From Chryseobacterium carnipullorum (GTDB lineage: Bacteria > Bacteroidota > Bacteroidia > Flavobacteriales > Weeksellaceae), in the NCBI RefSeq assembly GCF_900142785.1, contig NZ_FRCD01000020.1:51720-115719 (forward strand): a stretch of 64,000 nt of DNA, written 5' to 3'. Of the stretch, positions 8,579 through 17,370 are shown piece by piece; within the stretch, counting starts at the first letter, position 1, and every line of letters starts with the position of its first letter. The position numbers and the translations under genes are program-made. Under the pieces are notes generated by a model that made no database searches, had not been told where the DNA came from, and saw only the letters and a program-made list of their open reading frames with translations.

Positions 8579-8944
8579 TTATTTAAAGACTACATCCGAA
8601 AAAGATAACGGACTCATCATCAAGGTTACAAAAATTGCAAGGATGATCAAAACCAGTTGGTACTGATAATAGGTTTTTGCCTGATCTTCTTCCTTCACTT
8701 CAAAAGTAAATTTAATCTTGTCCGGTCTTTTGATTGTCATCCAGATAAAGGTCAAGATAGCAAGATTCAAGGCGATAGGTACAAAAAGAAATGCCTTACT
8801 TCCATAGCCATCATTCTTTCCTCCATACCCATGAATAGGGATAATGTCAGGAATAGAACTATATTGAGTAAGCAAATAAGCGGTATAACCGATAATAATA
8901 ATGAAAGGAATACAGAACAGTAATTTTATATGTTTAGGGATCAT
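8579..8944 (-). CDS. DUF1648 domain membrane protein
   Basis: A 121-residue membrane protein with three predicted transmembrane helices (near residues 7-27, 50-70 and 95-115). Between the first two is the DUF1648 signature: 'SIPDIIPIHGYGG...DGYGSK'. Family: small membrane proteins, sometimes tied to sporulation or stress in Firmicutes (SdpI-like), with no known activity here. Its ATG overlaps the stop of the C45-type gene by 4 bases (ATGA), indicating translational coupling. Role in the pigment operon unknown. Confidence 0.85.
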   Translation of the reverse strand: MIPKHIKLLFCIPFIIIIGYTAYLLTQYSSIPDIIPIHGYGGKNDGYGSKAFLFVPIALNLAILTFIWMTIKRPDKIKFTFEVKEEDQAKTYYQYQLVLIILAIFVTLMMSPLSFSDVVFK

Positions 8945-10623
8945 TTTAGTTTCTTTAAAGTTTTCTTCAGATATTTTTCTACATTTTGCCTGTCCGGAAC
9001 TGTAGTAATTTCTTTGGTCAGTGCTTTTTCAAATTCATTTTTGGCCTTTGAAAACTCATTCCTGCTGAAATAATATTTGCCCGCCTGATAATAGACCAGC
9101 CAGTAATCAGGGTTCATGGATTGATAGTTGGGAATAAGGTCATTTGTCATTGCGATGTCTTTATCCTTTAGGGCCATACTTAAATCTTCACCCATTAATT
9201 TAGATACCTGATAGTTTTCAAATTCTTCAGAATCTGCAAAAGGATCTCTGGGAATATTCAGTGCTGTTTTTGCCTGAAAGCTTTCCACTGCCTTTTTACC
9301 GGAAAAGATTTCATTGAGATCATAGCATACAAATTCTCCCAGTTGATAAGGATTGGAAGAAACCCAGACGAGCCTTTTTTCAGGGGAAAATATAACGGCG
9401 TGGTGTGCCAGAAGCTGATTGATTGCTTTTTCATTTCCGTAGCCTATTTTCCGGTCTTTTAAACCGGATCTATCTCTTAAAACAGCGGCCATTTTTTCAG
9501 GATTCAGTTTTTTCTTTTCCTCCAAAAGTTCCTGAAGCTTTTCGTACCGGTATTCGGAATGACTTTCTAAAATCTGTTTTTGGTTTCTTTTATCATCTTT
9601 ATACGCTTCTGATTGAAAATGATTGGTACAGAACATCCTGCCTGTATTCTCAACCCTGTAAACTCCGAAATTTTTAGGTGAAACTTCAATGATCACCGCA
9701 TTTTTATCATGAGCACTTCCTACCAGAATGGATTCGGAAATAAACACTTTTCTTTTTTTTGCGATGGCGATAGCTTCGTCAATATTTTTCGCATACTGTA
9801 GAATTTCCCGGGTCACAAGAGAGATCGGAGTCTTGGCAGTCAGAGGAATTTTAGATTTCCCGGCATTGATGGTTACTGTAATCCCTTCTTTATTCATTCC
9901 GGACACTACGCCTATCATTCCGGGCCAGCTTACAGACATATAAGGAATTCCGGTTTCCGGCTCTACAAATTCGATGAGCTTATTTTTAGCAAAATCATCT
10001 CCTACATAAAAATCAAAATTTCTCCCGATCAGCAAGTCTCCATCTTCCGTATTTTCATCCCATACTGCCAGGGAAGTACATCCTACCATGGCCAGATCCT
10101 GCATGGCATGGCCGATGTCGTGGGCTCCGTGAAGATACAGGCTCCTGAGATATTTGGGAGCAATAAAATTGTACTGATCTGAAGAATATCGGGACAAACC
10201 GTATAATTCTGTTTGATAATCTTCCCGGACATTCAGGTACATTTTCCTGTTGTACCATTTTAGAAATCCTCTGAGGACCTTCTGTTTAAACTTTGACGGA
10301 ACAAAACCTTCGACTTTGGAAAAGAAGATCTCTTCCTGCTGCTGCATCAGGACTTGGGTTAGTGCTCCGTTGTTATATCCAAGTTGCAGCGGGTTTCCTT
10401 TGATATAGAGCTCCCAAAGCTGTTGCTTATTCTTTGTCAGATAATTCTGATTAAAGCTGAATGTAGAATCATTGATCTTGTTGACCTTTGGAGTTTCCAC
10501 CGTATAAGCACTGATATCGGGAATATGTCTGACCGATTTTGAAACTCCGCATGAAATAAGGGAAAGAATCAGGAACAAATAAATTCCCCCAGGTACTGTA
10601 GCAAGCCGGTTATTTTTTTTCAT
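8941..10623 (-). CDS. C45 / acyl-CoA:6-APA acyltransferase-like Ntn hydrolase lipoprotein
   Basis: A 560-residue predicted lipoprotein (LSLISCG lipobox). The core matches the C45 peptidase / linear amide C-N hydrolase family: the nucleophile-type MVGCTSLAVWD (Cys182), GRNFDF, and 'GMIGVVSGMNKEGITVTINAG'. About 180 residues precede the Cys instead of the Cys being exposed at residue 1, so activation would require cleavage. The C-terminus (about 500-555) has a TPR-like pair of helices. Family: autoproteolytic acyltransferases and amidases. Genes of this type recur in flexirubin clusters. The start overlaps the end of the frameshifted oxidoreductase by 14 bases. It is a candidate acyl-transfer step in pigment assembly. 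Confidence 0.85.
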   Translation of the reverse strand: MKKNNRLATVPGGIYLFLILSLISCGVSKSVRHIPDISAYTVETPKVNKINDSTFSFNQNYLTKNKQQLWELYIKGNPLQLGYNNGALTQVLMQQQEEIFFSKVEGFVPSKFKQKVLRGFLKWYNRKMYLNVREDYQTELYGLSRYSSDQYNFIAPKYLRSLYLHGAHDIGHAMQDLAMVGCTSLAVWDENTEDGDLLIGRNFDFYVGDDFAKNKLIEFVEPETGIPYMSVSWPGMIGVVSGMNKEGITVTINAGKSKIPLTAKTPISLVTREILQYAKNIDEAIAIAKKRKVFISESILVGSAHDKNAVIIEVSPKNFGVYRVENTGRMFCTNHFQSEAYKDDKRNQKQILESHSEYRYEKLQELLEEKKKLNPEKMAAVLRDRSGLKDRKIGYGNEKAINQLLAHHAVIFSPEKRLVWVSSNPYQLGEFVCYDLNEIFSGKKAVESFQAKTALNIPRDPFADSEEFENYQVSKLMGEDLSMALKDKDIAMTNDLIPNYQSMNPDYWLVYYQAGKYYFSRNEFSKAKNEFEKALTKEITTVPDRQNVEKYLKKTLKKLK

Positions 10624-12144
10624 TCATCTTGATCATTTGTTTCAGACGCTTATCTATAAGTTCCTTTCCGAGAATTTCTGCACAGGTATTGAATGCACCT
10701 ATGGTTACTCCAAGAATTCCGTGCATATTGACAGACTGTCCCGTAAGGAAGAAATTATCAATCTTTGTACGGGGCGAAACCATTGTTTTAAGAGGATTGT
10801 CTGAGTTTTTCATGTAACCGTACATATTCCCTCAAAACTGCCGATATAGTCCCTGTAAGACAGCGGTGATGAAGTGTAGATATTTTGTATGGAATGTCTG
10901 AGATTAGGAATTTTCTTTTCCAGTGCTGAGATCATTTTTTCCGCCTTTCCCATTTTAAATTCTTCGTACTTCAATCCTCTCTCGTGCTCTTCGGCCACTG
11001 TATTGATGGTTTTCTCCCAAGATTTCACCTCATCAAAATCCATATAAGAGATCACTGTAAGACTTTCAGCATAGTCAGGATGATGCTTTGAGGCTGTAGA
11101 AGAGAGCATATAGGTTTCAGGCCAGTTTTCTCTGCTGTAACGGAATGCATTCCAGACCATTTCTTCTGATGAATAGTGGTAGATATTATAATTGAAGTTA
11201 GGGAAAGTTTGAGGTTTTAAAACCAGATACACACTGAAACATGAGGAAACCGGTTCCCAGCTCATCACCCTGTTGGAAAAAGATTTTCTCAGTCTTTCTT
11301 CCCCGATCAGTTTCATGACGGAACGGATTTCTATGTTTGAAATAAACTTACCGGCAATATATTCTTTGCCTGACTTTATTTTTACAGAAGACAGAATATT
11401 GTTTTCATTAAAAATAAATTCGGAAACCTCAGAATGCTTGTGTACCTCTGCTCCATACTGGCGAAGCTTTTTGATCAGGAGTTTTGTAATCTGACTTCCG
11501 CCCTTTATACATTTGTAAGCACTCTGAATGTAAGAATTTACTGTAAGAGCATGTACGTAGAACGGTATATTTTCTGAATCTCCGCCATATAAAAAATTGG
11601 AACCAAGCAGTACTGCCTGTAATTTTTTGTCCTGAGTAACAGACTCGATGAATCTTTTGGTATTGAGGTGAAGAATTTCTTCATTATAAGTATCCTTCCC
11701 AACTACCTGATATCTTGGAAACTGCGCACAAACGTACTGGATTTCTTCACAATAGTTTTCTAAGTTCTCTTTTTCATCAGGAAAATGGGCAGTGAGCTGT
11801 TCGACAAAGTTTTCATACCCCTGCGCATGAGGATATTCTATTCTTTCATTTCCAAAAGAAATTCTGTCGTAGCCATCCTCATCCATTTTGTGAAGTTCCA
11901 GCTCATCCATAATGTCAAGATAGGAAAAGAACTGGTGAAGATTTTGTCCTTCCGAAAGACCTCCCAGATAATGAACTCCGGTATCGAAAATCAGCTTGTC
12001 CCGTGAAAAGGTCTGCAGATTTCCTCCATACTGGTTATTTTTCTCCAGTACACAGACTTTCAGGCCTTCTTTCGCCAAAATCAGAGCCGAAACAAGGCCT
12101 CCCAATCCACTACCGATCACCAGTATGTCGTATTCTTTTTTCAA
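10610..12144 (-). pseudogene. CrtI-like NAD(P)/FAD oxidoreductase, interrupted by a one-base frameshift
   Basis: Two minus-strand frames together encode one phytoene desaturase/retinol-saturase-like flavoprotein of about 510 residues. The upstream part (start 12144) has the dinucleotide motif VIGSGLGGLVSALILAKEG and reads to 'SYRDYIGSFEG', then runs out of frame and stops at 10810. The downstream frame (10825 to 10610) continues the family pattern exactly: 'NMYGYMKN..NPLKTMVSPRTKI' and 'LTGQSVNMHGILGVTI'. One base is missing near 10827-10833 (GAGGGAATATG on the coding strand). The break removes the conserved C-terminal FAD/substrate-binding tail, so the gene is either inactive or the base is a sequence error. 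Intact relatives are regular flexirubin-cluster members. Confidence 0.85.
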
Positions 12145-12347
12145 TAGGAGAAAAATTGTGTGTTTTTTTGATTAAGCATTATAGAAAGATTAAACACAAA
12201 GACGCAAATGGTTGTTATTGAGTAGCTGTTTTTTTAAAACATACGGGCGCAAAATCAACAAATACGGTTGGGTTTAAAACCATCTTAACTCTCTCATCAG
12301 GTTTAATTCTGAATTATTATCAGTTTTCGGTGATAAAATTAGAAAAA

Positions 12348-13232
12348 TTAATCAATATCATCCCAAAAATCGAAATAATTGAACCATTGAAGAGGATATT
12401 TTGTAATCATTGATTCCAGGTTCTGTACATAAGAATTGAGAAGTCCCTGAGAATCACGGTTTTTAATATTTTTCGCTACCCTTGCATATAAGTGATAGTG
12501 AAGATTTTTTTCTTTCATCACATACACATAGACTACAGGAACACCAAGCCGTGAAGCGATCAAAAAGGGGCCGGCGGGAAATTTAGCGCTTTTTCCCAGC
12601 AAATCAGCCTCCAGATATTTTGAACCTTCGAAATAACGGTCTCCTGTAAAGCAGATCAGCTCATTATTTGATAATACCTGATTGATCTCGAAAATATGAG
12701 ACATATCTTCTTTGACGTAGATGAATTTGATATTGCTTTGTTTAACGGCAACGCTTTCCAGATATTCTTTAATGATGGTCACCTCCTGATCTGTGGTCAC
12801 AAGATTGATCTGACAATCAAAATCAATATCAGCAAAGAAGTGTTCTGCAATTTCAAAATTCCCGATATGGGCGCTGATGAGAACGCCTCCTTTTTTTTCT
12901 GCTAAAAGGTTTCTGAGATTTTCTATTCCGTCAAATTCATAGGTGTATTTCTCCCTTAAACCAGCAGAAATAGCAGTTTTATCAATCAAAACCTTACCGA
13001 AAGTAAAATAGCTTTTGAATACGGAAGCTTTTGATTTCCAATAGCCATAGTTCAGTCTTTTCTGAAAATAATAAGAAATGTAGCGATTGCTTTTTTTAAG
13101 AAATAAAAAATAATAGGAAGCAACAAAATAGAGCACAACATATGAACTCCGGATTCCGATATTTCTAATACACCAGACGAATATCTTATATCCGGTTATG
13201 GTTCCTTTAGATTTACCTTTCCATTTGTTCAT
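12348..13232 (-). CDS. lysophospholipid/lipid A-type acyltransferase (LpxL/HtrB family)
   Basis: A 294-residue inner-membrane-associated acyltransferase. Seen: an N-terminal hydrophobic segment (about 25-45), the catalytic HX4E motif in SAHIGNFEIAEHF, and the substrate-binding region around 'CFTGDRYFEGSKYLEADLLGKSAKFPAGPF'. Family: transfers acyl chains from ACP to lipid A or other lipid acceptors. Aryl-polyene clusters carry an LpxL-like acyltransferase thought to attach the polyene acyl chain to its lipid or aryl acceptor, and the ACP gene directly upstream fits this. The last codons (WFNYFDFWDD) are also typical of the family. Confidence 0.9.
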   Translation of the reverse strand: MNKWKGKSKGTITGYKIFVWCIRNIGIRSSYVVLYFVASYYFLFLKKSNRYISYYFQKRLNYGYWKSKASVFKSYFTFGKVLIDKTAISAGLREKYTYEFDGIENLRNLLAEKKGGVLISAHIGNFEIAEHFFADIDFDCQINLVTTDQEVTIIKEYLESVAVKQSNIKFIYVKEDMSHIFEINQVLSNNELICFTGDRYFEGSKYLEADLLGKSAKFPAGPFLIASRLGVPVVYVYVMKEKNLHYHLYARVAKNIKNRDSQGLLNSYVQNLESMITKYPLQWFNYFDFWDDID

Positions 13233-13254
13233 ATATACAGTTTACCAATTTATC

Positions 13255-13307
13255 AATATACCAGTGTAACAATCTTTCGGTTGAAGTCATTGTTACACTG
13301 GTATATT
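13255..13307. repeat. 19-bp perfect inverted repeat between ACP and acyltransferase genes
   Basis: The 19 bases at 13255-13273 are the exact reverse complement of 13289-13307, with a 15-base loop. The core is TGTTACACTGGTA. A related but less perfect copy lies at 14846-14936. Both sit just downstream of minus-strand stop codons inside the pigment operon. It may stabilise or attenuate the transcript, or be a REP-like mobile palindrome. Confidence 0.85.
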
Positions 13308-13351
13308 TTTTTATTGTTACATTATTAAAAAGAATAAAGTTCAATCGATAG

Positions 13352-13606
13352 TTATGCGTTTTTTGCGGCAATTTTATTTTCAATAGTCGTATAGAAATCA
13401 TCAAATGTCACCATTTGTTTAAAATCTGCTTCTCCCAATTTCACTCCGAAATTAGATTCGATCACGACTACCATATCGATATAGTCTAGGCTGTCCAGCC
13501 CGAGTGTCTTTTTCAGGTTGGCGTCATTACTGATTTCATCGCCATCTACCTCGAATTCGTTTATTAAGAAATCATTAACGATGTCAATAATTTTTTTCCT
13601 TTCCAT
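13352..13606 (-). CDS. acyl carrier protein of the pigment pathway
   Basis: An 84-residue acyl carrier protein. The ATG at 13606 is chosen; a TTG 12 bases upstream would overlap the synthase gene. Seen: the phosphopantetheine site LGLDSLDYID with Ser39, acidic helix II (DYIDMVVVIESNFGV), and a four-helix length typical of ACPs. Family: the prosthetic arm carries the growing chain between ketosynthase, reductase and dehydratase. It starts 4 bases after the ketoacyl synthase gene, so the two are co-translated. It is probably loaded with the coumaroyl starter and the polyene chain. Confidence 0.95.
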   Translation of the reverse strand: MERKKIIDIVNDFLINEFEVDGDEISNDANLKKTLGLDSLDYIDMVVVIESNFGVKLGEADFKQMVTFDDFYTTIENKIAAKNA

Positions 13607-13610
13607 GTTT

Positions 13611-14831
13611 TTAATCAAATTTTTTAACTATTAATGCGGAGTTGGTTCCCCCAAATCCGAAAGAATTTGACAAAAATACGTCAATTTTTTGAGTTTTCGT
13701 TTTTGAGACCAAATTTATCCTTTTTGCCTCATCGTCAGGGTTTTCCAGGTTGATATTCGGTGCTACAAAATCATTCTGCATCATCAGAATCGAGTACACT
13801 ACTTCGCTTGCTCCTGCCATCCAGCATTCATGTCCGGTCATAGATTTTGTAGAACTTACCGGAATTTCACTTCCGAAAATCTCATAGATTGCTTTGGCTT
13901 CATTGGCATCCCCGATGGGGGTAGATGTCGCATGGGCGTTGATATAATCTATGTCTTCCACTTTTAACCCAGACTGTTTCAAAGCTCTCTGCATAGCCAG
14001 AGCCGGGCCGTCTACATTCGGTGTTGAAATATGTCCGCCATTTGAAGAAAAACCGTAGCCTACAATCTCTGCCAGAATGGTGGCTCCTCTTCTTTGGGCA
14101 GATTCTAAACTTTCCACCACAAGGCTGGCCGCTCCTCCGCTTGGGATCAATCCGTCTCTTCCGGAATCAAAAGGTCTTGAGGCTTTGGTGGGTTCATCTT
14201 CTCTTACGGAGAAAACACCCAGTCCGTCAAAACTAGCCATTGAATATTTATTGGTTTCCTGCGCTCCCCCACAAATAATCATATCCTGAAAACCATTGCT
14301 GATCATCATATATGCAAGCCCTAAAGAATGTGAGCCACTGGCGCACGCTGCACTGATGGTCAGATTGATTCCTTTCAGTTTGAAAATCGTTGAGAGATTC
14401 ATGGTTACTGTAGAATTCATTGATTTAAAGATCGCACCCGATCCCATCAATGTAGTATCTTTCTTTTCTCTGGCAATATCGATAGATTCTACTACTGCCT
14501 GAGAAACACTGTCGTTTCCGTATAGAATACCTACTTCATTGCTGTCAAGGAAATCCTGATCAACACCAGCCTGTTTCAATGCATCAATGGTCGCAAGGTA
14601 AGCGTATTCGCTTTCCTCACCCATGCTTACACGCTGGCGTCTGTTGAGTAGATTTTTAAGATCCGGTTTCGGGACTACCCCTGTAAGGCCAGACCTGAAT
14701 CCGAATTCTTTTCTTTCCTGTACTAAAGCAATACCGGATTTTCCTTGATATAGGGATTCTCTGACTTCTTCCAAAGAGGTCCCGATGCAAGAATAAATTC
14801 CCATTCCGGTAATTACAACCCTATTTTCCAT
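13611..14831 (-). CDS. beta-ketoacyl-ACP synthase of the pigment pathway (KAS I/II type)
   Basis: A 406-residue condensing enzyme with an intact Cys-His-His triad: Cys163 in SAACASGSHSLG, His in NAHATSTPIGD, and His in STKSMTGHE. The C-terminal FGFGGTN is also present. Family: decarboxylative Claisen condensation of malonyl-ACP with an acyl primer. The complete triad makes it a true synthase and not a chain-length factor. No chain-length-factor partner lies in this window; if present it would be upstream of base 1. The context of ACP, reductase and ammonia-lyase places it in polyene chain extension. Confidence 0.95.
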   Translation of the reverse strand: MENRVVITGMGIYSCIGTSLEEVRESLYQGKSGIALVQERKEFGFRSGLTGVVPKPDLKNLLNRRQRVSMGEESEYAYLATIDALKQAGVDQDFLDSNEVGILYGNDSVSQAVVESIDIAREKKDTTLMGSGAIFKSMNSTVTMNLSTIFKLKGINLTISAACASGSHSLGLAYMMISNGFQDMIICGGAQETNKYSMASFDGLGVFSVREDEPTKASRPFDSGRDGLIPSGGAASLVVESLESAQRRGATILAEIVGYGFSSNGGHISTPNVDGPALAMQRALKQSGLKVEDIDYINAHATSTPIGDANEAKAIYEIFGSEIPVSSTKSMTGHECWMAGASEVVYSILMMQNDFVAPNINLENPDDEAKRINLVSKTKTQKIDVFLSNSFGFGGTNSALIVKKFD

Positions 14832-14845
14832 GTTTTTATCTTTAA

Positions 14846-14936
14846 ATGTAACAATGTATCAGTATAACAATGTAACAATCATACTGAGGTCAAAGCCAAA
14901 TTGTTACACTGGTACATTGCTATATTGTTATATTAT
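14846..14936. repeat. imperfect long palindrome related to the 13255-13307 repeat
   Basis: The left arm (about 14846-14880) and right arm (about 14900-14935) pair over roughly 35 bases with several mismatches, leaving a loop of about 20 bases. The right arm shares TTGTTACACTGGTA and the following AT-rich pattern with the repeat after the ACP gene. It fills the gap between the fabG-like stop and the ketosynthase start. Confidence 0.65.
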
Positions 14937-14945
14937 TTTTTATTT

Positions 14946-15677
14946 TTAAGAGTAGATTCCGCCGTTGATATTCACAATTTCCCCGGTAATATAGGACGCT
15001 TTTCTGGATGCTAAAAATGCTACCAGATCCGCAACTTCTTCTGCTTCCCCAAATCTGTTGGCCGGAATCATTGCTTTAAGCTCGTCCTCATTGAAGTCTT
15101 GAGTCATATCTGTTCTGATAAATCCCGGAGCGACTGCATTTACGGTGATATTTCTTTTGGCCACTTCCTGTGCAAGTGCCTTTGTAGCCCCTACCAAAGC
15201 GCCTTTCGCTGCAGAATAATTGGTTTGTCCCGCTGTTCCTTTTACTCCGGAAACAGAAACCATATTGATGATTCTTCCGTATTTATTTCGAAGAAGCTTC
15301 TGGATAAAGAAGTTGGTTACATTGAAAAAGCCATTAAGGCTTGTGTTGATCACACTGTTCCAATCCTCGCTCTGCATCCACATGAATAATCCGTCTCTTG
15401 TGATACCGGCATTGTTTACAATGACCTCAACGATCGCATCAGGATTATGATCCTGCCACTCCGTCAAAACACCAAGGCTTTCTTCAGCACTGGCAACGTC
15501 GAATTTCAGGATCTCTCCAGTAGCACCCAGTTCCTGAACTTTAGCCAGAGTTTCCTTCGCTGCCGCTTCATTGGAAGTGTAGTTGATGAGTATATGGTAA
15601 TTTTTTTCTTCAGCCAGTTTTATACAGATTGCTCTGCCAATTCCCCTGGAGCCACCTGTGACAATTGCACATTTCAT
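14946..15677 (-). CDS. 3-oxoacyl-ACP reductase, FabG-like SDR
   Basis: A 243-residue short-chain dehydrogenase. Seen: the nucleotide-binding TGGSRGIGRAI, NNAG, and the catalytic Ser ('SVSGVKGTAG') plus YSAAKG (YxxxK). The tail 'ITGEIVNINGGIYS' is typical of FabG. Family: NADPH-dependent reduction of 3-ketoacyl-ACP to 3-hydroxyacyl-ACP. In this cluster it would work with the synthase, ACP and the hotdog dehydratase to build the conjugated polyene. It lies between the ammonia-lyase (75 bases upstream) and the synthase. Confidence 0.93.
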   Translation of the reverse strand: MKCAIVTGGSRGIGRAICIKLAEEKNYHILINYTSNEAAAKETLAKVQELGATGEILKFDVASAEESLGVLTEWQDHNPDAIVEVIVNNAGITRDGLFMWMQSEDWNSVINTSLNGFFNVTNFFIQKLLRNKYGRIINMVSVSGVKGTAGQTNYSAAKGALVGATKALAQEVAKRNITVNAVAPGFIRTDMTQDFNEDELKAMIPANRFGEAEEVADLVAFLASRKASYITGEIVNINGGIYS

Positions 15678-15752
15678 GTGTTAGTGTTTAGTTAGTTTTT
15701 TTAAGTATAATTTTTAATCCTTAAGTGTATAACAATTCTTTACGATATGTAA

Positions 15753-17273
15753 TTACATTGCCTTTAAATATTTTTTCACTTCCTCCAGATACGGATACAT
15801 CACCATATCATCAGAAAAAGCAGGAATGATCTTTCTAATCTCGTCATACAATTCTTTGGTAGAAGACGAAACTTTGTCCTGAAAACCAAGATATTCCACA
15901 GCCTGAATAATGGTAATGGCTTCAATCGCCAATACCTCGAAAGCATTCTCGATTACCTTTCTGCAGATCACTGCTGCATTGGTCCCCATGCTTACAATGT
16001 CCTGATTATCATTGTTATTAGGTATACTGTGTACATACATGGAATTGGAAAGCATCTGACTTTCTGCCGTTGTAGAGGTTGCTGTAAACTGAACGCCCTG
16101 CATTCCAAAATTAAAGCCTAATTTACCTAAATTTACAAAAGGAGGCAAAATCTCGTTGATCTTTGCATTTAAAAGGTAGTTCAACTGTCTTTCAGCAAGC
16201 ATCGTAAGCTTGGTAACAACAATCTTTAGTTTATCCATTTCAAGCGAAATATAATCTCCGTGGAAGTTTCCACCGTGGTATACATGCTTATCCTCAACAT
16301 TGATGATTGGATTATCATTGGCTGAATTGATCTCATTTTCAAGAACATTTTCAGTGTATTCCAGCGTATCTAAAACAGGACCTAAAATCTGCGGAACACA
16401 TCGTAAGGAATAGTACTCCTGAACTTTTTCCTTAAATACTTTTTCCTGTTCTTCAAAGTGGGTATAAAGATGGTCTTCTCTTTTCCTGATCAGTTTGCTA
16501 TCCGCCAGATGAGCACGCATTCTTTCTGCCACTTTCTGCTGGCCGTAATGTTTTTTCGTGCCGTTCAAAGCTTCTGAAAGATGGTCATCATATGCCTGAA
16601 CAATCTCATTGATGGCGCATGAAAGTCTAATTGAAATATCCGTTAACTGGTTCGCTTTGTAAGCATTAACGATTCCTATTCCTGACATAACGGAAGTTCC
16701 GTTCATCAAAGCAAGTCCTTCACGGATCTCTACTTTGATAGGTTCCAGCCCCTCTGTTTCGAAAACGTCTTTGGTCAGTTTTCTTTCACCTTTATAAAAT
16801 ACTTCTCCTTCTCCGATCAAAACCAAAGCCAGGTGGGCAAGCTGTACCAAATCACCACTGGCTCCTACTCCTCCGTGTTCGAAAATCAAAGGTGTAATAT
16901 CTCTGTTGATCAATTCTTTAAGCAAATGAACCACCGATTGGTGAACGCCTGAATTTCCGAGTGAAAGGGTATTGAGCCTTGCCAGCATACAGGCTTTTAC
17001 TTCCTGAGCGGGTAATGGATTTCCAATTCCAGAAGAATGACTTCTAATTAGGTTATACTGAAGCTGGTGGGTATCTTCATCACTGATTTTAAACTGAGCC
17101 ATTGGCCCAAAGCCAGTATTCACACCATATATTACTTTATTTCGTGAAAATTCCTTTAAAAACTGAAAACTTGTTTCTACTCTGTTTAAAAGCGCTCCTT
17201 CCAGTTCTATTTTTTCGTTCTCAATGATAATCTTATGAAAATCCTTCAGTTCTAAAAAGTTATTTATTTTCAT
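15753..17273 (-). CDS. tyrosine ammonia-lyase (HAL/PAL/TAL family) of flexirubin biosynthesis
   Basis: A 506-residue aromatic amino acid lyase; the ATG at 17273 is preferred over a TTG one codon upstream. Seen: the self-cyclising Ala-Ser-Gly of the MIO cofactor in GGVGASGDLVQLAH (residues 138-140), YGVNTGFGPMA, and the FQ-type helix 'FGMQGVQFTATS'. The selectivity pair is Ser78-His79, the form seen in histidine lyases. However, the sequence closely recalls the characterised tyrosine lyase of Flavobacterium johnsoniae, which I remember having the same pair. No hut genes are nearby, so histidine catabolism is unlikely. Role: L-tyrosine to p-coumarate plus ammonia, giving the aryl head group of flexirubin. 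Confidence 0.9.
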   Translation of the reverse strand: MKINNFLELKDFHKIIIENEKIELEGALLNRVETSFQFLKEFSRNKVIYGVNTGFGPMAQFKISDEDTHQLQYNLIRSHSSGIGNPLPAQEVKACMLARLNTLSLGNSGVHQSVVHLLKELINRDITPLIFEHGGVGASGDLVQLAHLALVLIGEGEVFYKGERKLTKDVFETEGLEPIKVEIREGLALMNGTSVMSGIGIVNAYKANQLTDISIRLSCAINEIVQAYDDHLSEALNGTKKHYGQQKVAERMRAHLADSKLIRKREDHLYTHFEEQEKVFKEKVQEYYSLRCVPQILGPVLDTLEYTENVLENEINSANDNPIINVEDKHVYHGGNFHGDYISLEMDKLKIVVTKLTMLAERQLNYLLNAKINEILPPFVNLGKLGFNFGMQGVQFTATSTTAESQMLSNSMYVHSIPNNNDNQDIVSMGTNAAVICRKVIENAFEVLAIEAITIIQAVEYLGFQDKVSSSTKELYDEIRKIIPAFSDDMVMYPYLEEVKKYLKAM

Positions 17274-17298
17274 CAATTAAAAGTAATAGTTGCTAATT

Positions 17299-17331
17299 TT
17301 GTAAAATATTAATTAATTGTCACTAATTTTG
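17299..17331 (+). promoter_or_regulatory. promoter for the halogenase-like gene
   Basis: TTG at 17299-17301, then 22 bases, then TAATTTTG at 17324-17331, matching the Bacteroidota consensus TTG-(17-23)-TAnnTTTG. It ends 39 bases before the ATG at 17371. Confidence 0.65.
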
Positions 17332-17334
17332 CGG

Positions 17335-17369
17335 CAAAGATAGAAGTTATTATTAAAATAAAAAATCAA
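17335..17369 (-). promoter_or_regulatory. promoter for the ammonia-lyase gene
   Basis: On the minus strand TTG (17369-17367), then 24 bases, then TATCTTTG (17342-17335). The spacing is one base over the usual range. It is back to back with the plus-strand promoter, so the intergenic region serves both pigment genes. Confidence 0.55.
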
Positions 17370-17370
17370 G

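Noticed and set aside
13213..13404. 63-codon minus-strand ORF between the acyltransferase and ACP genes
   Set aside because: It runs through the perfect palindrome and overlaps the ACP gene in another frame; composition is not protein-like.
15753..17273. Annotation as histidine ammonia-lyase (hutH)
   Set aside because: No hut genes nearby, and the gene lies among pigment synthase, ACP and ligase genes.
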